Assembly (NCBI GenBank): GCA_902625945.1
Contig: CACODG010000002.1
Span: forward strand, 62,001-126,000
DNA: 64,000 nt
Source: an uncultured Pelagibacteraceae bacterium
Lineage (GTDB): Bacteria > Pseudomonadota > Alphaproteobacteria > Pelagibacterales > Pelagibacteraceae
Reading direction: 5' to 3'
The position numbers and the translations under genes are program-made. The notes beneath the pieces were generated by a model, which was not told the DNA's origin, ran no database searches, and saw nothing but the letters and a program-made list of their open reading frames with translations. Each line of letters opens with the position of its first letter. The stretch's first letter is position 1. Positions 53,994-62,695 of the stretch are shown here, in pieces.

Positions 53994-55777
53994 ATAAATA
54001 TAGAACTCATAATTGTTCAGAACTAAATGAAAATCTAATTGATAAAGAAGTTTATTTATCTGGATGGCTTCATAGAAAAAGAGACCATGGTAATTTACTT
54101 TTTATTGATTTAAGAGATCATTACGGCATCACTCAATGTGTTTTAGAAAATAATAACAAGTTCTTTAATATTTTAGAAAGAACAAGACCAGAGTCGGTTT
54201 TAAAGGTTTTCGGTAGAGTTGTAAAAAGAGCGAAAGGTACAGAAAATCAAGACTTAACAACTGGTAAAATAGAAGTTGCCATAATATCTATTGAAATTTT
54301 GTCTGATGCAAAAGAGTTGCCTATTCCAGTATTTGGAGAACAGGATTATCCAGAAGATATTAGATTGAAATACAGGTTTTTAGACTTAAGAAGAGAAGAG
54401 ATGCACCGCAATATAGTACTTAGATCAGAAGTAATTTCTTTTATAAGATCTGAAATGATAAAATTAGGTTTTTTGGAATATCAAACACCAATATTAACTT
54501 CTTCAAGTCCTGAGGGAGCTAGAGATTTTTTAGTCCCAAGTCGACTAAATCCTGGAAAATTTTATGCATTACCTCAAGCTCCTCAACAATTTAAACAATT
54601 AATAATGGTATCCGGTTTCGATAAATATTTTCAAATAGCACCTTGTTTTAGAGACGAAGATGCTAGATCTGATAGAAGTCCAGGAGAATTTTATCAGTTA
54701 GATTTAGAAATGTCTTTTGTAGAACAAGAGGATGTATTTAAAGTTGTAGAGAAATTAATGGTAAATCTTTTTAAAAAATTTTCTGCGAAAAAGATTTTAT
54801 ACGATAAATTTCCAAGAATAACATTTAAAGAAGCTATGCTTAAGTATGGAACTGACAAACCTGATTTAAGAAATTCTTTGGTGATAGATGATATTACAAA
54901 AGTATTTAACAGGGATGATGTAAAATTTGATATTTTTAAGAAGTTAGTTAAGTCAGGCGCGATAGTAAGGGCTATTAAAACAAAAAATACCAAAGATAAG
55001 CCTAGAAGTTTCTTTGATAATATTGATAAATGGGCAAAGCAGCAAGGAGCTTCTGGTTTAGCTTATTTCACAATTAAAAAAAATCAATCAATTGAAGCCA
55101 CAGGACCAATAGGAAAATTTTTTGGTGAAGGATCATTAGAGGAAATAATGAAAATTTGCAGTGCTGAGATAGGCGATAGCATTTTTTTAGCATGCGGGAA
55201 GGAAAGTGAAATAAATAGAATTTTATCAATTGCAAGAAATAAAATTGCTGAAGATCTAAATTTAATAAATAAAGATACTTTTGCTTTTTGTTGGATTGTA
55301 GATTACCCAATGTTTGAATTAGATGAAAAAACTAAAAAAATTATTTTTAGTCATAACCCTTTTTCAATGCCTCAAGGAGAAATAAAAAAATTAGATTTTA
55401 ATAAACCTTTAGATATCAAAGCTTATCAATACGATATTGTATGTAATGGGGTAGAGCTGTCCTCAGGTGCAATAAGAAATCATATTCCAGAACTAATGTA
55501 TAAATTATTCTCTGTAGCTGGCTACAATGAAAAAGAAGTTAATGAAAAATTTAGCGGAATGATTAACGCTTTAAGCTTTGGAGCCCCTCCTCATGGAGGT
55601 ATAGCACCAGGTATTGACAGAATAGTAATGCTGTTAGCTAACAAAAAAAATATCAGAGAGGTGACGCTATTCCCCATGAATCAGAATGCCCAAGATTTAA
55701 TGATGTCTGCTCCGTCTAATATAGACGATAGTCAGCTTAAAGAATTAGGTTTAAAGATTAATATTAAAAAAGATTAG
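53990..55777 (+). CDS. aspS: Aspartyl-tRNA synthetase
   Basis: Class II synthetase for tRNA-Asp (possibly also tRNA-Asn if non-discriminating). An OB-fold anticodon domain ([22 protein letters not shown]) is followed by motif 2 [21 protein letters not shown], a bacterial insertion domain and motif 3 [17 protein letters not shown]. Length 595 aa is normal. Translation begins at GTG 53990, overlapping the hda stop. It converges with the TSCPD gene over 4 nt. Confidence 0.97.
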   Translation: MNKYRTHNCSELNENLIDKEVYLSGWLHRKRDHGNLLFIDLRDHYGITQCVLENNNKFFNILERTRPESVLKVFGRVVKRAKGTENQDLTTGKIEVAIISIEILSDAKELPIPVFGEQDYPEDIRLKYRFLDLRREEMHRNIVLRSEVISFIRSEMIKLGFLEYQTPILTSSSPEGARDFLVPSRLNPGKFYALPQAPQQFKQLIMVSGFDKYFQIAPCFRDEDARSDRSPGEFYQLDLEMSFVEQEDVFKVVEKLMVNLFKKFSAKKILYDKFPRITFKEAMLKYGTDKPDLRNSLVIDDITKVFNRDDVKFDIFKKLVKSGAIVRAIKTKNTKDKPRSFFDNIDKWAKQQGASGLAYFTIKKNQSIEATGPIGKFFGEGSLEEIMKICSAEIGDSIFLACGKESEINRILSIARNKIAEDLNLINKDTFAFCWIVDYPMFELDEKTKKIIFSHNPFSMPQGEIKKLDFNKPLDIKAYQYDIVCNGVELSSGAIRNHIPELMYKLFSVAGYNEKEVNEKFSGMINALSFGAPPHGGIAPGIDRIVMLLANKKNIREVTLFPMNQNAQDLMMSAPSNIDDSQLKELGLKINIKKD

Positions 55778-56595
55778 TTTTTTGTTTTAAGATTTATCCT
55801 TACATCTGAAAGATCCACTAATTTTTCTTCTAAATTGCTCCTGACAAACCCTTTAGATGTAATATTCTTAACTATTTTTAAAAACTTATCGTCTTGATTT
55901 TCGTTTTGAAAATTTGATGAACTTGCTATTGCAGGAGTATGGGCTAGCTCCTCTTTTCCAAGATAAGAAATAGCTAATTCCCTAAAAACATAATCTAAAA
56001 TAGATGACGCACTTAAGATTCTATCATTTCCTAAAACATTTCCTGACGGTTCAAATTTAGTATCAATAAAGGCATCAACATATTCCTCTAAAGGCACCCC
56101 GTATTGTAATCCTAGTGAAATAGCAATGGCAAAATTATTCATCATTGCTTTAACTAATTCTCCCTCTTTATTGGTATCAATAAATATTTCTCCAATTTTT
56201 CCATCATCATATTCTCCAGTATGAAGGTAAACTTTGTGGTCACCTATTTGAGCTTTTTGAATATAGCCTTTTCGTCTATCAGGCATTTTAAATCTCGCTT
56301 TGTTATTTGTTTTTGAGTTCTTGTAATTATCAAATTTATCTTTTGTAATGTCAGAGGATATTTTCTCTTTTATTTCTTTAGTGACGGGGTCTTTTGCTTT
56401 TAGAGTTTTAGATTTATCTTTACTAAATTCCCCTATTTTTTTTGTTTTACGATTGTTTAATTTCACATCTATTACTTCTACCTCTCCATCACTTCGAGTA
56501 TCAATTTTTGATAGTTCTTTATCATTTAAATCAGTAAGAGTATGAACGGTTTTAAAGGTACAAGTATAGTAAGTTTCTACAATAAATTTTTTCAT
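55774..56595 (-). CDS. Stand-alone TSCPD-domain protein (class II ribonucleotide reductase C-terminal-like)
   Basis: A 273-aa protein whose residues of about 105-220 match the C-terminal part of adenosylcobalamin-dependent ribonucleotide reductase Nrd[57 protein letters not shown] and [20 protein letters not shown]. The catalytic barrel is absent. Its N-terminus ([17 protein letters not shown]) is not that of NrdJ. It may be a small subunit like NrdJb of split enzymes, or have another role. It is a lone minus-strand gene with its own 5' region shared with NDUFA12. Confidence 0.82.
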   Translation of the reverse strand: MKKFIVETYYTCTFKTVHTLTDLNDKELSKIDTRSDGEVEVIDVKLNNRKTKKIGEFSKDKSKTLKAKDPVTKEIKEKISSDITKDKFDNYKNSKTNNKARFKMPDRRKGYIQKAQIGDHKVYLHTGEYDDGKIGEIFIDTNKEGELVKAMMNNFAIAISLGLQYGVPLEEYVDAFIDTKFEPSGNVLGNDRILSASSILDYVFRELAISYLGKEELAHTPAIASSSNFQNENQDDKFLKIVKNITSKGFVRSNLEEKLVDLSDVRINLKTKN

Positions 56596-56627
56596 ATCTA
56601 TGGAATCTGTTATACTAAAGATATATA

Positions 56628-56656
56628 TTAATTTTTATTAGTGTCTATCGTATAAT
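56628..56656 (+). promoter_or_regulatory. Candidate promoter of the NDUFA12 gene
   Basis: A consensus -10 TATAAT is at 56651-56656. The segment 17 nt upstream (TTAATT, 56628-56633) is a weak -35. It would give a leader of about 28 nt before ATG 56691. Identified by eye only. Confidence 0.35.
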
Positions 56657-56690
56657 AATACAATTAGTAATTGTGTGGATTTAAAATTTT

Positions 56691-57047
56691 ATGATTTTTA
56701 AAATAATTTTTACTTGGTGGAACAAACAAACTTTTGGAACTTTTCTCAAAACTTTATTTACAGGGATTTATGTTGGTAAAGATGAATTGGGAAATAAATA
56801 TTATAAAAACAAAAATAATCAAAGATGGGTTATATATTCAAAAAATATTGAGGCCACTAAGATAACTTCAGACTGGTATCTATGGATGCATCATACTATT
56901 GACAAAATTCCTGATAAAATGGACTTAAACAAAAAATATTCCTGGCAAAAAAGACATTCAGAAAATAAAACAGGAACAGCTGAAAGTTACAAGCCAGTAA
57001 AGATTAAGAAAGATGATAATAAAAAAAAATATAAAACGTGGAAATAA
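56691..57047 (+). CDS. NDUFA12-family complex I accessory protein
   Basis: A 118-aa protein of the NDUFA12/B17.2 family, a supernumerary subunit of NADH:ubiquinone oxidoreductase shared by alphaproteobacteria and mitochondria. Signature pattern: WWNKQTFGTFLKTLFTGIYV, KDELGNKYYKNK, and RWVIYSKNIEATKITSDWYLWMHHT. The basic C-tail is lineage-specific. It helps support the alphaproteobacterial placement of the window. Its 3' end overlaps the DUF2155 gene by 35 nt. Confidence 0.93.
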   Translation: MIFKIIFTWWNKQTFGTFLKTLFTGIYVGKDELGNKYYKNKNNQRWVIYSKNIEATKITSDWYLWMHHTIDKIPDKMDLNKKYSWQKRHSENKTGTAESYKPVKIKKDDNKKKYKTWK

Positions 57048-57540
57048 TTTTAAGTATTTTCTAGTTTCAATATTTCTATTTTTTTCAAGTAATTTAATAG
57101 CTGATGAAAAAATAAGGTCTACACCTTTAATAAATTTAGAAAAAATTAAACCAAGTTTTGAGGAGTCCGAGGAAAAAATAGATAATATTAATGATAATAA
57201 AAATTTATTAAAAAAAAAGAAGATAAAACAAACTCCCAAATTTTCGCACGCAGTTTTAATTGGATTAGATAAAATTACTGCAAAGTCATCAGAAATAATA
57301 ATAAACTTAGATGAGAAAAAAAATTTTGGGCCTTTAGAAATTAAAATTTTAAAATGCGGAAAAGTTAAAGTTAATAATGAAATAAATGATATAGCTTACA
57401 TGCAAGTAAAAGATTTATCTAAAACTGAAAATGAGAAAGTTTTTATATTTAATGGATGGACTTTTTCTTCAGACCCAAATTTAACTCCATTTGATCACGC
57501 TATATATGATTTACAATTAATCAACTGTTATAAAGCTTAA
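57013..57540 (+). CDS. Exported DUF2155 protein
   Basis: A 175-aa protein with a basic start and a hydrophobic signal segment (FKYFLVSIFLFFSSNLIAD). The C-terminal half (HAVLIGLDKITAKSSEIIINL, GPLEIKILKCGKV, FNGWTFSSDPNLTPFDHAIYDLQLINC) matches the DUF2155 family, which in alphaproteobacteria is regularly encoded next to NDUFA12. It is likely periplasmic. The function is unknown. Two cysteines flank the domain and may form a disulfide. Confidence 0.85.
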   Translation: MIIKKNIKRGNNFKYFLVSIFLFFSSNLIADEKIRSTPLINLEKIKPSFEESEEKIDNINDNKNLLKKKKIKQTPKFSHAVLIGLDKITAKSSEIIINLDEKKNFGPLEIKILKCGKVKVNNEINDIAYMQVKDLSKTENEKVFIFNGWTFSSDPNLTPFDHAIYDLQLINCYKA

Positions 57541-58874
57541 AAAAATTTTTCCTTACCGAGCCAGTTTGTATCAAAATCAGAACTTAAAAATTTTTTATGG
57601 TTTAAAATCTTTTTGTGCAAATCTATTGTTGTTGTTATTCCTTCAAGAACAAATTCATCTAGTGATCTTAATGTTCTCTGTATGGCCTCGGTTCTATTTC
57701 TACCCTTGCAAATAATTTTAGCTATTAAACTGTCGTAGTAAGGAGTAATTTTACAACCTTGAAATATTGATCCATCAACTCTGGTTCTAAATCCTGATGG
57801 TTGATGACAAACACTAATGATACCCGGACTAGGTTGAAAATCTAAAGCTGGATTTTCTGCATTTATTCTACATTCAATGGTGTGACCTCTTGGATTAATG
57901 TCACTTTGTTTTAAAGCTGTGTCACCTGTGAAAGCAATCCATATTTGCTCTTTGACAATATCAATTCCAGTTTGTACCTCAGTCACAGGATGTTCAACTT
58001 GAACTCTAGTATTCATCTCTAAAAAATAAAATTTTCCATTTTCATAAATAAATTCTACAGTACCAGCACCTTCGTAATTAATTTGTTCAACCATTTTAAC
58101 TGTTTTTTCCAAAAGGTCTTTTCTTTGTTCATTAGTTAATACGGGACTAGGCGTCTCCTCAATTAATTTTTGATGTCTTCGTTGTACTGTGCAATCTCTT
58201 TCTCCAAGGTGAACAGTTTTATTTTTCCCAGACATTATTTGGACTTCTATATGTCTTGGATTTTTAAAATATTTTTCAATATATAATTCATCATTGTTGA
58301 AAAATTTCTTAGCTTCAGATTTAGCTGTAAGAAATAAATTTTCTAGCTTATTTTCCTCCTCAACTACTTTCATTCCTTTTCCACCTCCTCCTCCTGCAGC
58401 TTTTATCAAAACTGGATATCCAATATCTTTACATATTGATTTAGCTTCACTTAAAGACTTTACACCTCCTTCGGATCCTTCAATTACTGGTAACCCATAC
58501 TTTTTTGCAATTCTTTTAGCCTCAATCTTATCCCCCATTTGTGAAATTATTTTTGCGTTAGGACCGATAAACTTAATTCCATGTTTATTTACTATTTCAG
58601 AGAATTTTGCATTTTCAGATAAAAACCCATAACCAGGATGAATTGCTTCAGCACCGGTTAAATCTACTGCCGACATAATCGATGAAATATTCAAATAACT
58701 ATTCTGTGGTTGGTGCGAGCCTATGCAAACACTCTCATCAGCAAGTCTTACGTGCATCGCATCAGAATCTACATCTGAGTGTACAGCTACTGTCTTAATT
58801 CCCCACTCTTTACAAGCTCTGATTACTCTTACAGCTATTTCACCTCTGTTGGCAATTAATACTTTTTTGAACAT
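57537..58874 (-). CDS. accC: Biotin carboxylase subunit of acetyl-CoA carboxylase
   Basis: Carboxylates biotin on AccB using ATP and bicarbonate. ATP-grasp landmarks: KVLIANRGEIAVRVIRAC, HPGYGFLSEN, the glycine-rich KAAGGGGGKGMKVV, ERDCTVQRRHQKLIEE and FLEMNTRVQVEHPVTE. Length 445 aa is standard. It lies 7 nt behind accB. accA/accD are elsewhere. Confidence 0.97.
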   Translation of the reverse strand: MFKKVLIANRGEIAVRVIRACKEWGIKTVAVHSDVDSDAMHVRLADESVCIGSHQPQNSYLNISSIMSAVDLTGAEAIHPGYGFLSENAKFSEIVNKHGIKFIGPNAKIISQMGDKIEAKRIAKKYGLPVIEGSEGGVKSLSEAKSICKDIGYPVLIKAAGGGGGKGMKVVEEENKLENLFLTAKSEAKKFFNNDELYIEKYFKNPRHIEVQIMSGKNKTVHLGERDCTVQRRHQKLIEETPSPVLTNEQRKDLLEKTVKMVEQINYEGAGTVEFIYENGKFYFLEMNTRVQVEHPVTEVQTGIDIVKEQIWIAFTGDTALKQSDINPRGHTIECRINAENPALDFQPSPGIISVCHQPSGFRTRVDGSIFQGCKITPYYDSLIAKIICKGRNRTEAIQRTLRSLDEFVLEGITTTIDLHKKILNHKKFLSSDFDTNWLGKEKFF

Positions 58875-58881
58875 TTTAAAT

Positions 58882-59304
58882 TTATTTTAGAAGAACTAAA
58901 GTTTGACCGAATTCCACTGGTTGACCATCCTCAATTAATATTTTTTTTACCTCACCGTCAGCAGTCGATGGCACATGATTCATGGTTTTCATCGCTTCCA
59001 CAATCATAACAGTTTGTCCTTTTTTAATTTTATCTCCAACTTCTACGAATTTCTTTGCTCCAGGTTCTGGTGCTAAATAAGCTGTTCCGATTATTGGAGA
59101 TTTAACTCTAACACCTTCTCCATCATCGGCAGATTTAAGAACGGCTTTATTAGGTGAAACTACAGCACTTGTTTTTAATTGATCAACTTTAGATCCTTTT
59201 GCAACTTTAATTTTTGTTTGACCTTCTTGATATTCCAATTCAGTAAGGTCGAATTCTTTTAAATTATCTACAAGTTCTTTTATTAATTTTTTGTCAATTT
59301 TCAT
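58882..59304 (-). CDS. accB: Biotin carboxyl carrier protein
   Basis: Carries biotin between the carboxylase and transferase of acetyl-CoA carboxylase. A short N-terminal helix domain and flexible linker precede the biotinyl domain, with K106 in IVEAMKTMNHV as the biotinylated lysine. VKSPIIGTAYLAPEPGA is the usual thumb-region segment. Length 140 aa. Overlaps aroQ by 4 nt, in the aroQ-accB-accC order common in alphaproteobacteria. Confidence 0.96.
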   Translation of the reverse strand: MKIDKKLIKELVDNLKEFDLTELEYQEGQTKIKVAKGSKVDQLKTSAVVSPNKAVLKSADDGEGVRVKSPIIGTAYLAPEPGAKKFVEVGDKIKKGQTVMIVEAMKTMNHVPSTADGEVKKILIEDGQPVEFGQTLVLLK

Positions 59305-59738
59305 CTTTCTAAAAATTTAATCATTGCTTTTAATGACATTATATACCCATCTGTTCCAAAACCACAAATAACTCCTTTAGCGACTTTACTAATCAAAGAT
59401 TTATGTCTGAAATCCTCTCTATTATAAATATTACTTATATGCAATTCAATTATCGGAATCTTCAATATTTTCAAGGCATCATGAATTGCTACTGATGTAT
59501 GAGTGTATCCTCCTGCATTGATGATTAAACCGTCATTCGTAGTCCTTGAATTTTGTATTTCTGTGACTAATTCACCCTCAATATTTGACTGAAACAAGGA
59601 GAGCTTAATATTATTTTTACTCGCAAATTCCTTACAATTTTTTTCTATATCCTTTAAAGATACATTTCCATATTGATTTTTTTCTCTTTCACCTAAAAGG
59701 TTGAGGTTTGGTCCATTAAGAATTATAATTTTATTCAT
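59301..59738 (-). CDS. aroQ: 3-dehydroquinate dehydratase, type II
   Basis: Third step of the shikimate pathway. Type II signatures: ILNGPNLNLLGEREKNQYGN, SNIEGELVTEIQ, INAGGYTHTSVAIHDAL and HISNIYNREDFRHKS. Length 145 aa is typical. First gene of aroQ-accB-accC. Its start and that of thiS are only 27 nt apart on opposite strands. Confidence 0.96.
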   Translation of the reverse strand: MNKIIILNGPNLNLLGEREKNQYGNVSLKDIEKNCKEFASKNNIKLSLFQSNIEGELVTEIQNSRTTNDGLIINAGGYTHTSVAIHDALKILKIPIIELHISNIYNREDFRHKSLISKVAKGVICGFGTDGYIMSLKAMIKFLER

Positions 59739-59765
59739 AAATTTCTCGTATTGAATAACTTAATT

Positions 59766-59969
59766 ATGGCAAAAATACAATTAAATGGAAAAAAAGTGAT
59801 TATTAAATCTAACTTTTCGATATCAGACCTTTTGAAGAAGTATAATTTAGATAACAAAAAAATTGCGATAGAGCATAATGGAATTATTATTCAAAGAGCC
59901 AATTATAGAAAAAAATATTTAAAGGAAAATGATAAAGTTGAAATAGTACATTTTATAGGTGGTGGCTAA
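59766..59969 (+). CDS. thiS: Sulfur carrier protein ThiS
   Basis: Ubiquitin-like sulfur carrier for thiazole synthesis. The chain ends in the required di-glycine tail (VHFIGGG), which is adenylated and thiocarboxylated. ATG 59766 (AKIQLNGKK) is chosen; a TTG at 59751 is also in frame. Length 67 aa. Directly coupled to thiG. No TPP riboswitch fits in the 27-nt space upstream. Confidence 0.94.
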   Translation: MAKIQLNGKKVIIKSNFSISDLLKKYNLDNKKIAIEHNGIIIQRANYRKKYLKENDKVEIVHFIGGG

Positions 59970-59970
59970 A

Positions 59971-60744
59971 TTGAAAAAAGATATTTTAAAAGTCGCAGGC
60001 AAATCTCTAAAGTCAAGACTTATAGTCGGGACCGGAAAATATAAAAGCTTTACTGAAACCGCAAAAGCTATTGAAGCTGCTGGAGCTGATATGGTTACTG
60101 TAGCAGTAAGACGGGTAAATATCTTAGATAAAAAAAAACCAATTTTAACTGACTATCTCGATCCAAAAAAAATAATTTTTTTACCTAACACTGCAGGTTG
60201 TTATAACTCTAAAGAAGCACTAAGAACTTTGAGATTAGCTAGAGAAATGGGAGGATGGAAGTTAGTAAAACTCGAAGTATTGGGAGATAAAAAAACTCTT
60301 TATCCAAACATGATCGAAACTATCGAGTCGACCAAAACACTTGTTAAAGAGGGTTTTAAAGTAATGGTATATTGCACAGACGATCCTTTATTAGCAAAAA
60401 AATTAGAAGACAATGGTGCTTCTGCAATTATGCCTCTAGCTTCTCCAATAGGTTCAGGATTAGGATTACAAAATAAAGTTAATATATCGTTAATAATCAA
60501 ACAATCAAAAGTTCCAGTGATAGTAGATGCTGGAATAGGAACAGCCTCTGATGCAACAATCGCTATGGAAATGGGTTGTGACGGTGTATTAATTAATAGC
60601 GCAATCGCGAATGCTAAAAAACCTGTTTTGATGGCAAAGGCTTTTAAAGATGCAGTTATTTCAGGACGAAATTCTTTTTTAGCAGGGAGAATGGAAAAAA
60701 ACTTTTATGGATTACCTAGCACACCTTTTAAAGGAAAAATCTAA
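59971..60744 (+). CDS. thiG: Thiazole synthase
   Basis: Forms the thiazole phosphate of thiamine from DXP, the ThiS thiocarboxylate and an imine. The barrel motifs are [52 protein letters not shown] and [32 protein letters not shown] place the start at TTG 59971, just after the thiS stop with GGTGG upstream; GTG 59962 or 59959, overlapping thiS, is possible. About 257 aa. It converges on the RNase gene with 4 nt overlap. Confidence 0.94.
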   Translation: MKKDILKVAGKSLKSRLIVGTGKYKSFTETAKAIEAAGADMVTVAVRRVNILDKKKPILTDYLDPKKIIFLPNTAGCYNSKEALRTLRLAREMGGWKLVKLEVLGDKKTLYPNMIETIESTKTLVKEGFKVMVYCTDDPLLAKKLEDNGASAIMPLASPIGSGLGLQNKVNISLIIKQSKVPVIVDAGIGTASDATIAMEMGCDGVLINSAIANAKKPVLMAKAFKDAVISGRNSFLAGRMEKNFYGLPSTPFKGKI

Positions 60745-62552
60745 TTTTTCTTTTTTCTTCTTACCCATAAAGTTCTTAATTTTTTTTTAGTTTTTAATTT
60801 TTTAACATCTTTTTTTAATTTTTTAGTCTCTTTTTTAGGTTTTTTTTCCTCATATGATCTTTTATTTGATTCAATAAAGTTTATATTTTCAACTATATTT
60901 AAAATTTTTTTTGATTTATTAATCAATTCAATTTTATACTCAGGAATTATCAATTTTTTATCAGGTATTAACTCAATTTTAAAAGAGTATTTTTTTTGAA
61001 AGTATTTTAGCTCTTCTAAAAGATTTTTTTCAATAAAAAGGATAACTTTTTCAGGTACATAAGCCTTAATCACCTTAACCTTTTCTGTGAAAGCCAAATG
61101 ATGAATTTTTTTTAAAACCTTTTGTGAAAAAGAACCCAAAGAAAGTTGCGTTTCCCATTTTATTGAGCCTCCTCTTAATCTTTGCCTTGTCATTTCTAAC
61201 AAGCCAAAATTACTAATTTTACCTATTTGAATCCTCGCTCTATCTTTTCTAATACTTTCTCTCATTTTTTTTTCTACAGTGCGTCTATTATAAAAATTCA
61301 TCATATCTATAAAATCAATTACAATTAAACCAGATAAATCTCTTAACTTTATCTGACGCGCAATCTCCTCGGCAGCTTCTAAGTTAGTGTTTAATGCAGT
61401 TTTTTCTATATTAGTTTGCTTTGTTGATTGACCTGAATTTATATCTATTGATACCAGTGCCTCTGTTGGATTAATGACTAAATATCCTCCAGATCTTAAT
61501 TTTACTGTTGGTTCAAAAATATTGTTTAATTCTTTCTCAATATTTGCATCATGAAATAGAGGAATTTTACCACGATACTTTTTAATATTTTTTACATTTT
61601 TGGGCATTAGTTCTTTCATAAATCTTTTTGCCTTTTGATAAGCTTCATTTCCTTCAATATAAATATTTTTGGTTTCATTATCGTAAGTATCTCTCAAAGT
61701 TCTTTTAATAATATCTCCTTCCTCATAAACCAAAGAAGGAGCATTTGATTTCAAAGCATTATCTCTTATTTCATCCCAGGTTCCCAAAGTGTTATTGAAA
61801 TCTTTTTCAATTTCATTTCTTGTTTTATTTGCACCTGCAGTTCTAACGATTACTCCCATGCTACTTGGAATATCTATTTCATTTAAAATTTTCCTTATTT
61901 TCAAACGGTCAGAGGAATTAAAAATTTTTCTGGATATTCCTCCTCCTTTAGGGGTGTTTGGCATTAAAACCATGTATTTACCTGCTAAAGATATAAAGGT
62001 CGTTAAAGCAGCACCTTTTTGTCCTCTCTCTTCTTTTATCACTTGAATTAAAATTACTTGTCCTGGCTTTATAACTTCTTGTATTTTGTAACGTTTGATA
62101 CCGAATGAAGATTTTACCTCTTCTCTAAATTCTTTTTTGTCAACTTCGTTAGTTTTAACATCTTGATTTTGATTTTTTTCACTTTCCCCATTTAAGCTAG
62201 AACCAGATTCCTCTTGAGAATTTTCTTGCGGAATTTCTAAATTTTTATTTTTAAGATCTTCTCTAATTTTTTCTTCTGCAATTTTTATTTTCTCTTTATC
62301 TTCAGATGGTATTTGATAGTAATCGGACTGAATATCATTAAAAGCTAAAAAACCATGTTTTTCCCTTCCAAAATTTACGAACGCGGCTTGTAGGGAAGGC
62401 TCAACACGACTTATTGTTCCTAGATAAATATTGTTTTTAAAATTTAAATTATTTTTATCTTCAAATTCGTATTCTTCAATTGAGTTATCTGATTTAAGAA
62501 CAATACGTGTTTCATTTGGATGCGAAGCATCAATATATAAATTTTTTTCCAT
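60741..62552 (-). CDS. rne: Ribonuclease E/G family endoribonuclease
   Basis: An mRNA decay and rRNA processing nuclease. Present are the N-terminal strand and S1-like domain ([22 protein letters not shown]...HGFLAF), interrupted by an acidic low-complexity insert (about 75-145), then [27 protein letters not shown], and the catalytic Asp segments [11 protein letters not shown] and LIVIDFIDM. The zinc-link CPxC motif expected after [12 protein letters not shown] is missing. The C-tail is a short lysine-rich stretch rather than a long degradosome scaffold. Its 603 aa lie between RNase G (about 490) and RNase E (about 900-1000). Confidence 0.92.
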   Translation of the reverse strand: MEKNLYIDASHPNETRIVLKSDNSIEEYEFEDKNNLNFKNNIYLGTISRVEPSLQAAFVNFGREKHGFLAFNDIQSDYYQIPSEDKEKIKIAEEKIREDLKNKNLEIPQENSQEESGSSLNGESEKNQNQDVKTNEVDKKEFREEVKSSFGIKRYKIQEVIKPGQVILIQVIKEERGQKGAALTTFISLAGKYMVLMPNTPKGGGISRKIFNSSDRLKIRKILNEIDIPSSMGVIVRTAGANKTRNEIEKDFNNTLGTWDEIRDNALKSNAPSLVYEEGDIIKRTLRDTYDNETKNIYIEGNEAYQKAKRFMKELMPKNVKNIKKYRGKIPLFHDANIEKELNNIFEPTVKLRSGGYLVINPTEALVSIDINSGQSTKQTNIEKTALNTNLEAAEEIARQIKLRDLSGLIVIDFIDMMNFYNRRTVEKKMRESIRKDRARIQIGKISNFGLLEMTRQRLRGGSIKWETQLSLGSFSQKVLKKIHHLAFTEKVKVIKAYVPEKVILFIEKNLLEELKYFQKKYSFKIELIPDKKLIIPEYKIELINKSKKILNIVENINFIESNKRSYEEKKPKKETKKLKKDVKKLKTKKKLRTLWVRRKKKN

Positions 62553-62695
62553 TTTAATTGAAATCCTTTAATTGTTTTGAATTCTGTTGATATTTTTGTA
62601 ATCATATTACTGTTTTACACGATTTTAGATATAAATACACATATTTAAATTTATATGCCCAAAGAAAGTCAAATTTATTCTTAATAAGAGGATTA

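Noticed and set aside
59739-59765. Possible TPP riboswitch before thiS
   Set aside because: Only 27 nt separate aroQ and thiS, far too little for the aptamer, and no conserved core is visible inside aroQ antisense.
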